Positions 1 through 12,362 are shown, counted from the stretch's first letter. The stretch is 64,000 nucleotides of DNA from Orobanche coerulescens (GCA_033398695.1 CM065819.1:1289501-1353500); one strand, 5' to 3'. Made by a program: numbers and translations. The notes: generated from the letters alone by a model not told the origin.

Positions 1-280
1 CTAATCACACGAGGATCCGTATGATGTCATTGGTTCAGTTACAGTTTACTTTCCGCTGCAGTATTCTTACCCATTGTACGGGAGTGTGTTGTATTCGACC
101 CCTGCGTGGGCATGTAATGAGCTTGAGTTGTATGTATTTATTGAAAGACCAAATCGGTCTACTGAGTCATGTTTGCCTTAAAGGCATTGTTGAGATGTTC
201 TATGTTGTTACCAGCCTCGTAGATTCTTGAGGAAATATTCTACGGCGTGTAATATCCCTGAGCGGATTGGGGGTGTTACA
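1..280 (+). mobile_element. 3' end of a TGTAAYA-family LTR (truncated by window edge)
   Basis: The segment ends in GGGGGTGTTACA and shares blocks in the same order (ctaatcacacgagg, a Pu/Py run ending ccgctg, gaaagaccaaatcggtct, then gtgtaatatccc) with the last part of the LTRs ending at 47969, 56097 and 61741. It is therefore the R-U5 end of a plus-oriented LTR of the same Ty3/gypsy-like family. The small ORF in it is not a gene. Confidence 0.8.
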
Positions 281-1606
281 GAAAAACTAGTCCATGTATT
301 TGAGATAAGACATTCCACTCCTTATTAGATAAGGGGATCGGCACTAGTAAAGTTTATGGCTCGAATACTTAATCGTTCGCAAGTCGATGTGTTCTTTGAC
401 TTGGAGAGTGCCTATTACTACTAATGGTTAGTGGGAGCACACGTTGTAGGTATGCGAATGGGATTAGCATACTCGAACCGACTCATCCTTGATTTGTCAT
501 ACTGATTTCACTATGGGACATTCAATGACAGAATCGAAAGGTTGTGATAGGTATTCATGAACCTTCGACTTGAGGATTTAGTTGGGACGTGCTTGTGATG
601 TTAATATTTTCACTAGAGTAGTTCAACCCAGAAAACCGAGAGGTGGAGGCCAACCTCGATGTGCGTCTTGACGGACAAGCAGCAGGTTCTACTAAATACC
701 GAGAAAGGATTCTTTCTCATATAAGTGAACAGGTATATGTCCTATGAGGTTATTAGCAGATGAGATCATACGTCTTTATCCAAAGCATTAGAGCTAGTTG
801 TATAGGATACACGAGAGCTCGGTGATCTCAATTTGTATTAACTCATGCATAGTGTCAAGTACAGATAGGGTTTGACTAATCGTGGCCCTATAACTTGATC
901 CGGACATTTTAAAGAAGGGTTTATACATTTACTGGTATTCACGACAGAATGGTTCTTGAATGATCCTTATCATTCATTCTTAGTAAGGTTACAGTATAGG
1001 CCGCGGTACTGGCTAGGTGGTGCTATAACTCTTTGATTCCTCTCATTGCTTACTAAGACGAACCTACCGAGTCGCGCATTAGGGAGAATGACGGATATGA
1101 AAGGGGTCTCTTATTGTGAACTTTAGACATTGGATGTCTAATTTAATTTATTGGATAAATTAAATCGGTCTGGTGAATTAAATAATTTACTAGGTAATTT
1201 ATTTAACTCATGAATTAATATTTCTTAGAGAAACAATATTTTAATATAATTGATTAATTAGATTAATCGATTGTCTTAATTTTATTTGAGACGAACCAAG
1301 ATGTATCAGTCGAACTGAATACACGACGGTCTGTTTCATGGACCGAAACGAACCAAATCTTCCACTATCATGGTAGGGGCCGCCCCACATCTTGAAGCAT
1401 CCTTGATGATGACTTTGTCCTCATAGTTGCATGTGTTGAGGTTGCTTCCTTACACTTTAGGACAAAAGGGTGATACTATGGGATCTTATCATTATCAACC
1501 CTTAGGTGTGAGGCTTGGAGATTTGTGTGGACTTTTTTATAAAACAAAGTTCATCCTCCTCCACCAAACATACAGAAAATTAGCCATCATCATGAATAGA
1601 TAGAGT

Positions 1607-1646
<40 letters not shown>

Positions 1647-1992
1647 ATTTTGTTCATGTTCTTACACTCTTAGAGAGAGAAAAAAAATCAAGAACAACAA
1701 CTTATGTCACTTAGAGTGATCACATACTTGAGAGATCATTTCCTACTACTCTTTTGTAGTCGTATCCTTATAGGAAAATTGAGTAGTTTTTGTTCCGATC
1801 ATCTCCCGATGCATGGCAAGTAGAGACGCGGTGCTTTCAGTATTTGGATCATCGAGGGCTTGTCAAATCAAATTTGCGGTCACCGGCATCAACTTCAACA
1901 TTCAATCAAAAGACTTAAGGGGTATGTTTTCATATCTTAACTCTTGTCCTTTTATATTCGTATATACGTTGCATGATCGGTCCTCTTTAGGG
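281..1992. other. unclassified transposon-like DNA, no gene
   Basis: No coding region is supported here. The segment follows an LTR end directly, has AT-rich inverted-looking blocks around 1130-1270 and a dinucleotide repeat near 1.6 kb. Its texture resembles the LTR or leader of a copia-type element, but no terminal pair, PBS or duplication could be matched, so it is left unclassified. Confidence 0.5.
1611..1643. repeat. (GA)n microsatellite
   Basis: An uninterrupted run of about 16 GA units, preceded by two imperfect GAGT units. Confidence 0.95.
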
Positions 1993-2136
1993 TTCACGGT
2001 GTACAATGATGCATTGAGGCAAGGCCACAGATGTGTATTGATGTAAAAGTTACCGCCTATGTATCGAAACAGTTGAGACCTTATGAGGTCAACTATCTGA
2101 CCCACAACTTGGAGTTAGCAGCTGTGGAATTTTTTT
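1993..2136 (+). pseudogene. Ty3/gypsy RNase H fragment
   Basis: Two short stretches in adjacent frames match the start of the Ty3/gypsy RNase H domain. The first reads YNDALRQGHRCVLM (the D-A-x3-G-x2-CVLM pattern) and hits a stop. The second, one frame over, reads AYVSKQLRPYEVNYLTHNLE, matching the conserved A-S-R-Q-L-x-P-x-E-x-NY-x-THDLEL block. About 45 codons remain, with a frameshift and a stop, and the catalytic context is lost. It is the only trace of pol seen in the window. What follows is unrelated LTR-like sequence, so the junction near 2136 is a breakpoint. Confidence 0.8.
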
Positions 2137-2139
2137 CGC

Positions 2140-2560
2140 TATATTTTTAAACTTCTGCAAGTATACAGGCTTTCGTAGAATACTGGTGAGCAAGGTCGTA
2201 TTACCATAGGGATTAATTGAATTATTTTATCAAATACTAGATTGTAGCCTTCTCAATTTTATCTAGACGACCAAAAAATGTATTGAATATTTAGTTAAAT
2301 AATGAGAAAGAATGAATAAAATAAAAGTAACTATATTTCGATGAGTGATACTGATCGCAATGTAGCTTGTCAAGTTTTAATAAAAATATTCTAGACTACA
2401 GTTTCTATCAATTGTTAGGTTCCCTTCGATCAATTTCTATAGAAGTTATTTACTTGTTTATAAAACGATCACTAAAATTGCTTACGATTTCTCGCAAAAT
2501 TACATAAACGCATAGGTTAACTTAAACAATTTGACGTCTGACATCTCCCTCTAATCTATA
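2140..2560 (-). mobile_element. truncated LTR end, Athila/Tat-like
   Basis: Just after the RNase H scrap comes ctgcaagtatacagg, then caaggtcgtattaccatagg. The layout matches the minus-oriented LTR end at 23911 (cgcaagtgcacg, then gtatcgttcccacgagg), typical of Athila/Tat LTR tails. No partner LTR or duplication was found, so the right limit is approximate. Confidence 0.5.
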
Positions 2561-2597
2561 CAAATCAACTCCATAAATATTGGGAATATTGCCCTTT

Positions 2598-3415
2598 TGA
2601 TGTGCCTAGATGTGTAATTGTTACATTTAAATAATGTTATTTAATGAAATATATTTCTCATTAATTATTATAATATGTGTATATTTTAATATTATAATAA
2701 TCGAATAATAGTTATTCACAAATAATAATTATTATGCAAAGGTCTCTGGTCCAATCATGTAGAGTAGAGGTCCAGTGATTAATATACTAGTATATGTTTG
2801 ATTCATAATCATTGGATGATTATGAGTACGGTACAGATCAAACTTATGGATATTGGTTGGAGAACGCAATACTGGACAGATCCATTGAGATCATTGTGGA
2901 AATATCATAAGTGAATCTCAATAAAACAGTATGTCAATAACTGCTTGAACATGAGATTATCATATAGTCCAACATGATAATTATTATGCCTTGACGTAAT
3001 CCAACATCATCTGAAGCATAGTGATCATAAAGGTTAGCGATCCAGTTTAGTGAAGTCATGTAGAGGACAATGAATAATTAAGATGAGGATCCCCTTATGT
3101 TCTTTCCTTAGTTGATCTTCATTAATAGTGAAATCCTTCTGGCAAGGAATTACTTGTTGCACTATTAATAAATATTACTCGTAAGGATCAAGCAATCCAA
3201 CTTGTGTTATTGTTTGTGTGTGGATCACCAAAAGAGCAAGGTGACTATCATCAACTTCTGGTCTGAACTAGATTTGTTTAATGAATTAAGGTAATCTGAC
3301 AAACTCTTTTATTAAATCAATTAAATTACTGCATTAGATCCTCATCTTAGGTTTTTCGATATTTATTCCGCTTTGTCTTACTCATATTTCATGTATTAGA
3401 TACATGAAAAACCCA
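2598..3415 (+). mobile_element. possible copia-type LTR
   Basis: AT-rich, non-coding, starting with TG (TGATGTGCCTAG or TGTGCCTAG) and ending CCCA. A sequence resembling a tRNA-iMet primer-binding site follows 5 bases later. Only one copy is present, so the assignment rests on the ends and the PBS-like motif. Confidence 0.4.
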
Positions 3416-3419
3416 ATAG

Positions 3420-3432
3420 TGGTATTCGAAAC
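3420..3432 (+). other. degenerate tRNA-iMet primer-binding site
   Basis: TGGTATTCGAAAC differs from the canonical plant PBS TGGTATCAGAGC at several bases. Its place just after an LTR-like end is the main support. Confidence 0.35.
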
Positions 3433-3974
3433 AACTTGCAAGCAATTTAATTGTTTATGTGGAACATGATATATGTTTTGAATATAGGAATAGTGTTCTT
3501 GATCATATTTATAAAGTAAAAATTTTATAAATAGTTTTTATGATTTAATTTGATTAAATTGGATCGTCAAAAAACAATTTTTTGGACTGTTTATGTACTG
3601 CCCGAAATTGTTTTGGAACAGAACAATTAAATGGCTCAGCTGGAATGGGCCCGTATCGGGTTGCGAACCGTGGACCAGGACCCGCGGGTCGCTTTGTAAA
3701 TCAGTAAAAATGATTTTGCTAAAGAAGGGATTCGATCCCCCGACAATCGTACTTAAGAGGTCATTCGAGCCATCTCCGTTGCGTCACCTTGTTGTGATAA
3801 TTGTTCTAGCGTTTGATTGTTATTCTTCTTACATGGACTTGTGCTAGAAAATTGTTATAAAATAAATTAGTTGCGGCCAGCGGGATTCGAAGCCACACGG
3901 CCGTACGTGGCACACCGCGACCATCTGCGGTGATGTATTAGATTGTTGTTTTGCACGAGTATTTATATTATGTC
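3433..3974. other. leader-like DNA with tRNA T-arm-like motifs
   Basis: No gene. Three motifs resemble tRNA T-arms/B boxes, best read on the minus strand: near 3655-3690, near 3718-3745 (GGGGGATCGAATCCC) and near 3862-3890 (GTGGCTTCGAATCCCGC). No complete tRNA cloverleaf could be built. The segment may be the 5' leader of the copia-type element to its left, interrupted at 3975 by TE-1. Confidence 0.4.
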
Positions 3975-4812
3975 TGTAACACCCCCAAATCCTATTGGGT
4001 TATTACAGTGCCGTGGACCCCACGCCAGGAGATCCACCAGGCGAACATGACTAAAATACACCAAATTAAGAAACAAGAGAGATCACAATCCCTACTATGA
4101 TATCCGACACAATATTCCGATAAGGAATTTCAACGACAAAAGTGGGCCTACATGGCCAAAATGAAATACAATGACATCCACGAACCTTACTCGGATAATA
4201 CAACATGACACTGACTGACACAACTGGAGTACACTCCAACTGACTGACCAACATGAACAACACTGGCTAGTATCACTCGAATGCCTCGTCACCATTATCA
4301 TGCCCCATGTGTCTCAACTCTCTCTTCTCGCAAGCACCTAAAACATGAAAACATGTTCCGCCCCCATAGGGTCAGTCATCCAGATAATGAACATCAAATA
4401 CATGTATAACATGATATGCATCCAAAGGCAGAATGAAACGGTACAATGATAATAATAATACGAAATGCTGATAAACCAAGTTAAGAACCGAGCATTCATG
4501 AAACACTATGCCCACGACATACTATTAATACCTGTTCAACAGGTTAGAACATAAATGCCCAATGGCGAATCATAATTATAGAACACCACAATGAATTACA
4601 CGAACATGAACCAAACCAGAACTGAATTAGATATGAATCACAATGCCCGGAGGCTCCCATGAAAATACTAAGTCACCACAAAGGCCTGAAAGCCACTCAG
4701 CCGAAGCTGTCAAATATCACAATCACCTGAAGCCAAAACAGCCCAAAGTTGTATCAATGAGGGCCGAAGCCACGACACGAAGTCGTATCACAATGATACC
4801 ATCCAATGGCCA

Positions 4813-5215
4813 TGACCTACTGAATTGTAGGTGTTGGGAAACCAACTGCGAAGGTTCAAGCCCCAAACTTACCCATAATGATCATAAACATGACCGTGAC
4901 CTACTGAGTTGTAGGTGTTGGGAACCAACCACGAAGGTTCAAGCCCCAAGCTTACCCATAATGAGATCACCCAGTGACCGTGACCTGCTGAATTGCAGGT
5001 GCTGGGAAACCAACCGCGAAGGTTCAAGCCCCAGACATACCCATAATGAGATCATAAACATGACCGTGACCTACTGAGTTGTAGGTGTTGGGAAACCAAC
5101 CGCGAAGGTTAAAGCCCCAAACTTACCCATAATGAGATCATAAACATGACCCTGACCTACTGAGTTGTAGGTGTTAGGAAATCAACCGCAAAGGTTCAAG
5201 CCCCAGACTTACCTA
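4813..5215. repeat. 84-86-bp tandem repeat, 5 units (TE-1 3' LTR)
   Basis: Units start with TGACCTACTGAGTTGTAGG at 4813, 4897, 4981, 5067 and 5153 and include an accaaccgcgaaggttcaag block. The long ORF across this stretch comes from the repeat and is not a gene. Confidence 0.9.
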
Positions 5216-5321
5216 ACGAGCACTAGCCGAGACTAGTCTCCAAAACACGATTAACCACAAACGGCAACGATTCAATGATTACCGAATTCACCAGAATGAT
5301 AGTGTGCTGCCTTGAGTCGGC

Positions 5322-6321
5322 TGTTGCTACCCAAAATATTATCCGGAGATAGATATTGCTGGAATGGATGGATAGCAAACAAATGCGAGAACACTTCTGT
5401 GAGAAAGATAAATAACACAAGATTTGTCGGGGTTGTTAGTCCCGGGCTTGAATGCTCTCGCGAGATATTATTAATACTAATATTCGAGGATACAAGTACT
5501 AATGTAAGAATACAAATACAATGAGTGTAAAGATTCTTGTTATCTTAGCTAGTGAGCGTGTAGATTGCCGGAAGAACCAGATGTGATGCTCTGTGAGTTC
5601 TTGTAACAAAGGAGATGAATAGTCGCGGCGGTGAGAGATTGACAGTCTCTCACGGCGAGTATTAGATGGATGCTTGAGCTCCTGGGCTTATGAATCTCCT
5701 GGAATCTGTCTTGTGGAGACTTCTTGCCTCTGCCGATCGTCTTCTGGATGAGAGATTCGGGGAGAGAAATCCTAAGATGGATTCCGGCGAGAAAGCTGGG
5801 AGCTTGATGGTATGTATGTTCTTCTGTATTTCCGTGAATGAATTCAAAATGTAGGTGAATGAGTTGGGAACCTTTTTCCAGTAGGAGGAGGTTCTCTATT
5901 TATAGGACTTGGATATGCCGGGCGATCGCCTTTTCTGTATTATAATAATCGGGCGATCGTCTTTATGTTACATGGGCTGTCTGCATAAAGCTTGCGGCTA
6001 CTGCTGGTAGCCCGGCGGTCGATGAGGAGCGGCACGCGTCCGAGTTCTTGTCACGGCGGTCCCAGCATTACGAGATCCAGTCTTCGATGACTTTTTCGGG
6101 CGATCATCTCTGTTCGGGGCGTGGGCCGATTGTCCTTAGTCGGACACTAGAGTCGATCGCCAGATGCCAAAGGGCGATCGCCTTGGGAGTCGATCGCTAG
6201 GTACCTGATGGCGGTCTGGTATCTTCGATTAGGAAAGCTAGACATAGTTTGACTGGTGTCGACTCGGTCGCTCGGCCTTATAGTCGATCGCCTATCGGGA
6301 TAAATAAATCTTGACACAGCA
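5322..6321 (-). repeat. TE-2 3' LTR (1000 bp)
   Basis: Starts TGTTGCTACCC and ends GACACAGCA on the plus strand. TATA box TATAAATA (minus strand, 5898-5905), with GGCGATCGCC palindromes upstream of it from about 5921. It lacks about 100 bp near 6055-6075 that are present in the other LTR. Confidence 0.9.
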
Positions 6322-6336
6322 ATTGCCCCCCAGCTC
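6322..6336 (-). other. TE-2 polypurine tract
   Basis: The minus strand reads GAGCTGGGGGGCAAT immediately before the 3' LTR, the expected plus-strand primer position. Confidence 0.7.
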
Positions 6337-6684
6337 GCTCCTATGTTGGAAACGTGGGGTGAGGTGGTTCTCTTAGTGATCGCTGAACTTTTGACGAGCG
6401 ACTCTGCGTTTAACTGAACTGGCGATCGTCTTTGAGCTGATAGATTCTGAGTTTGGACGACCTGGATGGCCGCTAAACTGCGCGGGAAATGGCAATGGGC
6501 GTGGAAAAGTCTCCGCTCACGTGTCGGGCTTCTGTTGGAGGATATCAGCAGTCATTAATGACTCCTCGACTGACGCGTCCTTGAAAAGACGCGTACGCGG
6601 GTCTCGAGGGAGTCAATAAATGCGACGGCTGCACTTCCGACCCCTGAGATTCTTCTTATTTGCACAGGAGTCCTTTTCGCCTCC

Positions 6685-6692
6685 TATAAAAG
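6685..6692 (+). promoter_or_regulatory. TATA box of the TE-2 antisense gene
   Basis: TATAAAAG lies 152 bp upstream of the presumed ATG at 6844, outside the LTR. TE-6 has the same box (TATAAAAA, minus strand, 43072-43079) at the same distance from its ATG. This argues for a dedicated promoter rather than LTR read-through. Confidence 0.6.
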
Positions 6693-6843
6693 GACGTGAG
6701 GATGCAGCGTCAAAACTCTTACGCGCTTCATCTCTGGAGAAAGGACTTTGCTGAAGAACGCTTCTGAGAGATTCGACTGCCGATCGTCGATTAATTTCAT
6801 CTTTGGGTAAGAAAAAATCCTTTTCTCCTTTCTTTCTTTGAGA

Positions 6844-9475
6844 ATGGCTGGAACGTCATCATCACATGGAGTGGGTACCAGTTCCGCCGCCGGGACATCG
6901 ACTGTCCGGGAAGGACCTTCTTCTGACTTCCACCTGGAGACGGCCGCTGAGGCTATTCGGGCCGGAATTGACCCTGCTGAAATTGAGGCTTTATTTAATG
7001 AAGCCGACATCGCTAAGGAAGCGGCTGTTGAAGACAGACGATCGCAGATAGAGAGAGATCTGGCGATTAGGGCCTACTGGGAGCAGCATAGCGCTTTCGG
7101 CCGGGCCTATAAGGCTTTTGCTGAGATTATGGAGAAGTTGGCCGGTCCGTCTCCGAGATTCGATTTCTGGGGTTACTCAGTCGCCTACCCTTATCAGCTT
7201 CCCAAACGGTCGCAGTACCGGGATGCGCAGCGATCTTTGTGGTCGCTTGGCCAAATCCGGAGTTCGGCGACTAGGAAAGATCTGGCCATCTGGAGGACGA
7301 GGTTCCACGTTCCTTCAGATGTTGAAATATTTGCGCCGGCGGAGAATGAGCGCGCCGATCAACCCCCGATGGGTATGGTCACCGTGAATGAGGCAATTAT
7401 GGAGGTCGGGTTATGCTTCCCTCTATCTTTTGCTGTCTCCCACCTGCTGGCCGCTTGGAACGTGGCGCCACTTCAGCTGACGCCGAACGCTTGGCTCCAG
7501 ATTATATGCACTCTCACTCTTTTCGGCGGTCACCGCCTGTACCGCCTCCCATCGCCGTCGGAGATGAACCATTTGTTCAAGCTGACGGCTCAGAAAGGGT
7601 CAGTCGGAGGTTACCATATTCAGGGCCGATCTGGTCGGGTAATTCTCGGAGTCCCGAATAAGGCGCGGGGCGATCCGATGAAGTGGTTCTGGGTCGCCGG
7701 CGCGTGAAGGGCTTCTGCGAGCGACAATCCTTCGGGCGAGCTGGAGATCCCTACTGAGTTTTGGGAGAGGAATCCCGGTAAGGGTTTAGACTCCCCCTTC
7801 GTTCGGATGCGTTTTGAACTGATCTAATTTGATTTCGGTTTTGCAGGTTTTCATATTCCGGCGGTCGAGGAGCTGCCCTTTGATTTCCTGGTTGTTTGGG
7901 AGCGGATACGGAGCTTGTCGGACGACGATCTTGACGCTAGACGGATCAATAAGGAGAGCCGTTGGTTGTTGGATCGGCTATTCCGCTTCCCGAGACATCT
8001 CTCGGTACCAAGTATGAGTTTCTGCGACCTTCACTTTCTAGGCGATCGCGTTACTTGAGGAAAATATCTAACTATTGATCGATCATCTTAACTGTAGAGG
8101 TTCGCTTTCCTCGCTTTTTGGAGCCCCCACCGGAGATCGCCATGTCGAATCCTGGAGTTCTGGGCCATCTCCGCCACAAGAAGTCGTCTCGGGCCCCACC
8201 TGTTGCGCTGCTAATTGTTCCGAAGGCGGAGCCTCGCGTGGAACCGATCGTGGCTGAGGAGGGAGTTCCAAAGGAGGGGCTTCGATCGAATCGCAAAAGG
8301 TCGAGGCCGAAAGAAACTCCGGTTCCTTCCCCCGCCAATGAGGTGCCGATCTCCGCGCCTCCGATCACCGTTATCCCTCCGGAGAATGAGCCGCCCTCTA
8401 CGGCTTTTATGCGAGAGATGGCGATCACTGACACTGAGACTCCTCGAGGGAAACCGTACTTCGGTCGCGACCCCGAGAGGGCTGAGAGGTAGATTGCAAT
8501 TTTGGTTTGAAACTTGCAATTGCGTAGGAGTTGTGTTATCTTTGTTGTATTGATGTAGGATCCGTCGCACAGATCCATCTTGCCCGCCGATGATGTTGGA
8601 TTTCTTAGCCAGCCGATCTCCTCGCCAGTCCTGTGACATCCCGCAATACGTCAGCAAGGCCGCTTCTGCTCTACCGAAGGCCTGGACGATCGGGGAGTAC
8701 GATGCAGGCTGTTCTCGCCCTTTCTCTCCAGACGGCGACCATGGCTGTCCAGGCTGTGCAGGAGTTTGAGGGGCGACCTTCCACTATTCGCCTGCAGGCG
8801 GATCTCGAGGCGGCTCGGAAAGAGAATGCCGAGTTCGCCGATAAGATCGTGGCAATGGAGAAGGACTCTTTGGAGGCAGCCAAGCGGGCGAGCCAAGAGC
8901 TTGAGCTGGCGAGGAAGTAAACCGAGTTGTCTCGTTTGGCGGTTGAGCGATTTCGGGACAAGATGCTGAATGTCGTCCGGGCGCAGATGGTTGCTGAGGA
9001 GGAGGTCGCTCGTCAGAAGGTGACGATCGCTCGGTTGACTAGTGAGCTGGCAGAGTCGAGGGAGAAGGTAGCTGTGGGGGAGGCCGAGCTCCAAGGGTCG
9101 CAACAGGCGATGGCGGAGCTGAAAAGAGAGGTAGAGGCGACCAAGGCTGATCCCTTTCAAAAATTGGAGTTTGTCAGCGAGTTCGCCTATTATATGGCGT
9201 TCGCCGACTCGATCCGAGCAGCTAAGAAGGGAGGTTTGGTGGTCGGGCCTCTTGCTGAGAACTTCAAGGCGTATGCGTTGGAGCATCCTCTCCATCCTGC
9301 TTTCTCCTTGCCGATTTTAGATCTCTCGGAGCTTGGCGTGGATCTGAGCTGGTATCCGACTCCGGCGAACATCGTTCATCCTGACGATCGGGAGGACAGG
9401 GAGGTCGCTCCGGAAACTGTGGAAGGATCACAGGTCGAGCCGACGGCTGAAGGCGAAGGCCAGGCGGAGGCCTGA
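6844..9475 (+). pseudogene. antisense four-exon gene of TE-2, putative gypsy-type transposon domain, inactivated
   Basis: Exons read as 6844-7777, 7847-8011, 8098-8488 and 8559-9475, with GT-AG introns of 69, 86 and 70 bp; joining them keeps the frame. The product would be about 800 residues: a Ser/Thr-rich N-terminus, a domain resembling Pfam PF04195 (blocks GMVTVNEAIMEVGL, APLQLTPNAWLQIICT, WFWVAGA near residues 180-290), a Pro/Lys-rich middle, a long coiled coil and a C-terminal block (EFAYYMAFADSIRAAKKGG). The copy is broken by TGA at 7705-7707, a deletion/frameshift near 8693 and TAA at 8918-8920. The start is the ATG in GAGAATGGCT, 152 bp after a TATA box. The TE-6 copy has the same architecture. 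It runs towards gag. Function unknown; the domain call is by eye. Confidence 0.7.
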
Positions 9476-10704
9476 GGCTTTTCGCTCTTGCTTGCTTGTT
9501 TTAGCTTTTTGTCTTGTAGTTTTGTAGTTTTCTCTTTGTAGCATTTTGGTCTTCGGGCGACCATGTATTTTGATCCTTCAAGCAATGAAATGAATGTTTG
9601 ATTTTCTGACTTATCACTTGAATGATTGTTATTTTTGAGTCTTTGTTTGACTTTGTACAAATGTGTGAGGAGAGATCGTTGCGAGGGTAGTTCCAAATGA
9701 ATTGATAAACTCATAAAGATAACTTTTACAACAAATTCGATCGCTGCACAACATTTGAAAAATGACGACCTCTGTATGTGGTTGAATAGGGACGATTGTC
9801 ATATAGGTAGTCTGCACTCTTCCCCCTTGTTTTTATTCACTTAGTGAAAGTAAGGGGATGAAAATAATTCGTTGAGCGAGCGGTCTTCAATTTTGTCGAA
9901 TCCTCGAGGACGGTCGTTCGTCTTGAGGAACCGTGCACGGTCGCGGAGTTCGATGGAGCGATTCCATGACCGTGTCTTGGTGCGCGAAGACATTGAGTGT
10001 CTCGTGACTCACTTTATTGTGAGGGTCCTCTGTTAGGCTGCGCCTCGCCTCGTATTCAAACGAAGGGCGTGCGGTCGCGGTCTAGAGGAGTCCTTGCGCG
10101 GGGCAGCTTCGGATAATTCAACTCCACGCCCGCGGATTTTTTAGCTCTGCTTCCACATCGGCCTGCCATGGAGATGGCAGACCTCGACGGTGTATGTTGA
10201 GACGGGGGTAGTGACGCGTCGCATTGTCCGGGTTCGCCACGTTAAATGATGAACCTTTGAAGGCGGGCGATCGTGTCCACTGATTAGTTTTGGAGGGCCC
10301 TCAGACTACGCCGGCCTCGTATTTAAACGAAGGGCGGGAGATCTTGGCCCAAAGGGACCTTGCATGGCCTAAACAGTCGGTTCCATCGACCACCAGGACC
10401 ATGGCTGCACTCTTCTACCTTGGATCGTCATGTAGATGCCGACCTTCAACGGTGTACGTTGTGCGGGGGAGGCGATCTCGTTCCTTAGTCCATCATGTTA
10501 GATGGTGAACTGTAGATGGCGAGCGAGTCCTCCAGTTTCTTAAATAAGGATGGAGATCGGGGAGACTTCCGAGGTTCCCTTCTCTTGATTGAAGCATGTA
10601 GAGACGGTTGCCGAGGTTGATCTAGGGGTCGGCTCGTATGAGCTTCCCAACCTGTTTGGTGTTCGACTCGGATGATCGTGTATAGAGATCGGTTAGGGCT
10701 TCGG
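9476..10704. other. spacer between convergent aORF and gag of TE-2
   Basis: Non-coding. Contains about two units of a 260-bp repeat (anchors CGTATTCAAACGAAGGGCG at 10051 and CGTATTTAAACGAAGGGCG at 10318; GTTAAATGATGAAC at 10241 and GTTAGATGGTGAAC at 10498). A gag-sense purine run (minus strand, AACAAGGGGGAAGAG, 9819-9836) resembles an internal polypurine tract. TE-6 has both features in the same places. Confidence 0.65.
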
Positions 10705-12236
10705 CTAATTCAATAAGCTGTCCAACTTGCCCTCCTCGAACAATCTCCAGAGCTGTTTGAGGAGGTCGTGGCATTGGTTGGTGCTGTGGCCGGGACTCTT
10801 ATGGTAGGCACAATATTGATTGTTGTCCAGGTGACCGTGGTCCCTTATCAACTTTGGCTTGTTTAGCGGTTCGTGCCCCTTGATGGCATAGAAAATGTGG
10901 GCCAGAGTTCGGTTGAACGTATGGAGGAGATGGGCTTCCATGTCCTCGAAGGCCTTGAGATCTCCGGGTGGCTTGGCGATCGCCTTCTTTGATTTGGCGA
11001 TCGCCTTCTTTCGGGCAGGAGGTGGCGCTTCTTCGCCTTGGTGGAAGGTGAGTAGCCTTTGCCTGGCCAGAAAGTCGGCAGCCTTAGTGCGGAAGATCGC
11101 GTAGGTTGGGGGAATATCCTTGGTGAGATGTCTAAACATGGGTGAATGACCGTAGAATCCCCCCAGGACCGAATAAAGAGCGAGCTCGTCACTGACGGGT
11201 TCGCCGGTGAGGATGATTTCGTCTACTCGGTCGATGTAATCTGCGTCGGTTTCGTCTTTCCCCTGCCTGATTTTTATCACGCGGTAGGGGCCTTCTGGTC
11301 TGGCGACCTTGGTGGCGAAGTATGACGTGAAGTCATTCGCCAGTTTCTCAAAGGAGATGATTGATCGTGGTGGTAGTGAGGTGTACCACCTATGGGCGGC
11401 TAAGCCCATTGCCAGGAAGATCCGGCACTTGGTTGCATCAGATGCCCCACACCCAGTCATGTAGATTCGGAATTTACTCAGGTGGGTTTCGGGGTCTGAT
11501 CTCCCTTCATACAGAGGTGTTTTGGGAGGAGCGATCGTTGGTTGCACGGGGGCAAGCTCGATGTGGACCGCGAGTGGCTCGGTCGGCCCGGTGATCTTTC
11601 CGCTGGCGCTTGCCCCGGTGTCCAAGAGTGCTTTCATCTCGTTGAGCTGGCGTTGCATAGTGGCCATCGCCGTGGCCTGGCTGCTTGCGGCTCGGCGCTC
11701 GGAGCGGGAGCCGAGGCGATCGAGTACTAATCCCCTGGCGATCGGGGCGGGAGTCAGACGGCTGACCTGCGTTCGGCTGTAAGTTGGGTAGGCCGAACTC
11801 CTGGTGACGGATTCGGATTCCGTCTTTTCGTGGTTGGAAATAGAATGCCCCGGTCGCCAGGATGGGTCGCGCCCCAAGCGATTACGGATCCGTCCGGTCG
11901 TGCGAGAGCCCTTTCTCGCGAATTGGGGCTTTCTGGCGATCGCTCGCCCAGTAGCCTGTTGAATTTCCGTTTTCCCAAGCGGCGGACGATCGAGGGAGTT
12001 ATTGCGGGCGACGCGCATGCTCTCCGTCGCTCCTCTAGGATGGCCATAGCCTCCTCGATCTGTTCCTCGGTTTGGAACTGATCGAGTGAGAGGTTGGGGC
12101 CATCCCTCAGGTGCGGGATCGAGAGTCTCGCGTTGCCGCGGCTTCCCCCGATCGTCGGCTGGGGTTCGGATTGAGCCGGGATATGGTGTCTGGCGGTTCG
12201 GAGAGTGGCTTTCTTCGATGTACTGGCGGATGTCAT
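10705..12236 (-). pseudogene. gag: gag of TE-2, frameshifted
   Basis: ATG at 12236 (MTSASTSKKATLR), stop at 10705, about 510 codons spread over two frames with the shift between 12018 and 11754. The central part matches the plant Retrotrans_gag domain (PF03732): PLYEGRSDPETHLSKFRIYM, then RCxIF, W-Y-x-SLPPRSI and a FTSYF-like block. The C-terminus has CAYHKSPGHSTNQCHDL, a Cys/His arrangement common in Tat/Ogre-type gags instead of the classic CCHC knuckle. Gag would form the particle around the element RNA. The reading frame begins about 110 bases after the PBS, as expected for the first gene. Confidence 0.8.
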
Positions 12237-12345
12237 GATTCTGAAGGTTTTCTTTGAAGCGCAGTGAGTGTCACTTCAAGTATATGCCCCGAGAACAGTG
12301 AGTGTTCTTCGGGACGGTAGGAATGAAAAATGAAGGTATAGATGC

Positions 12346-12362
12346 CCCTTCTTCTAGCGCCA
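12346..12362 (-). other. TE-2 primer-binding site
   Basis: Beginning 2 bases inside the 5' LTR end, the minus strand reads TGGCGCTAGAAGAAGGG. The TGG start and position are right for a PBS. The matching tRNA was not identified. TE-6 has the same site with one difference. Confidence 0.65.

Noticed and set aside
4643..5077. 144-codon ORF in the TE-1 LTR
   Set aside because: It is produced by 84-86-bp tandem repeats (period not far from a multiple of 3) and has no family signature.
4813..5215. Regularly spaced repeats resembling CRISPR
   Set aside because: The whole unit including the 'spacer' is repeated, the DNA is a plant LTR and the same array occurs in the partner LTR.
8211..8657. 148-codon minus-strand ORF opposite the TE-2 antisense gene
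   Set aside because: It is a shadow of exon 3 and crosses splice sites; the plus-strand reading has conserved exons in TE-6.
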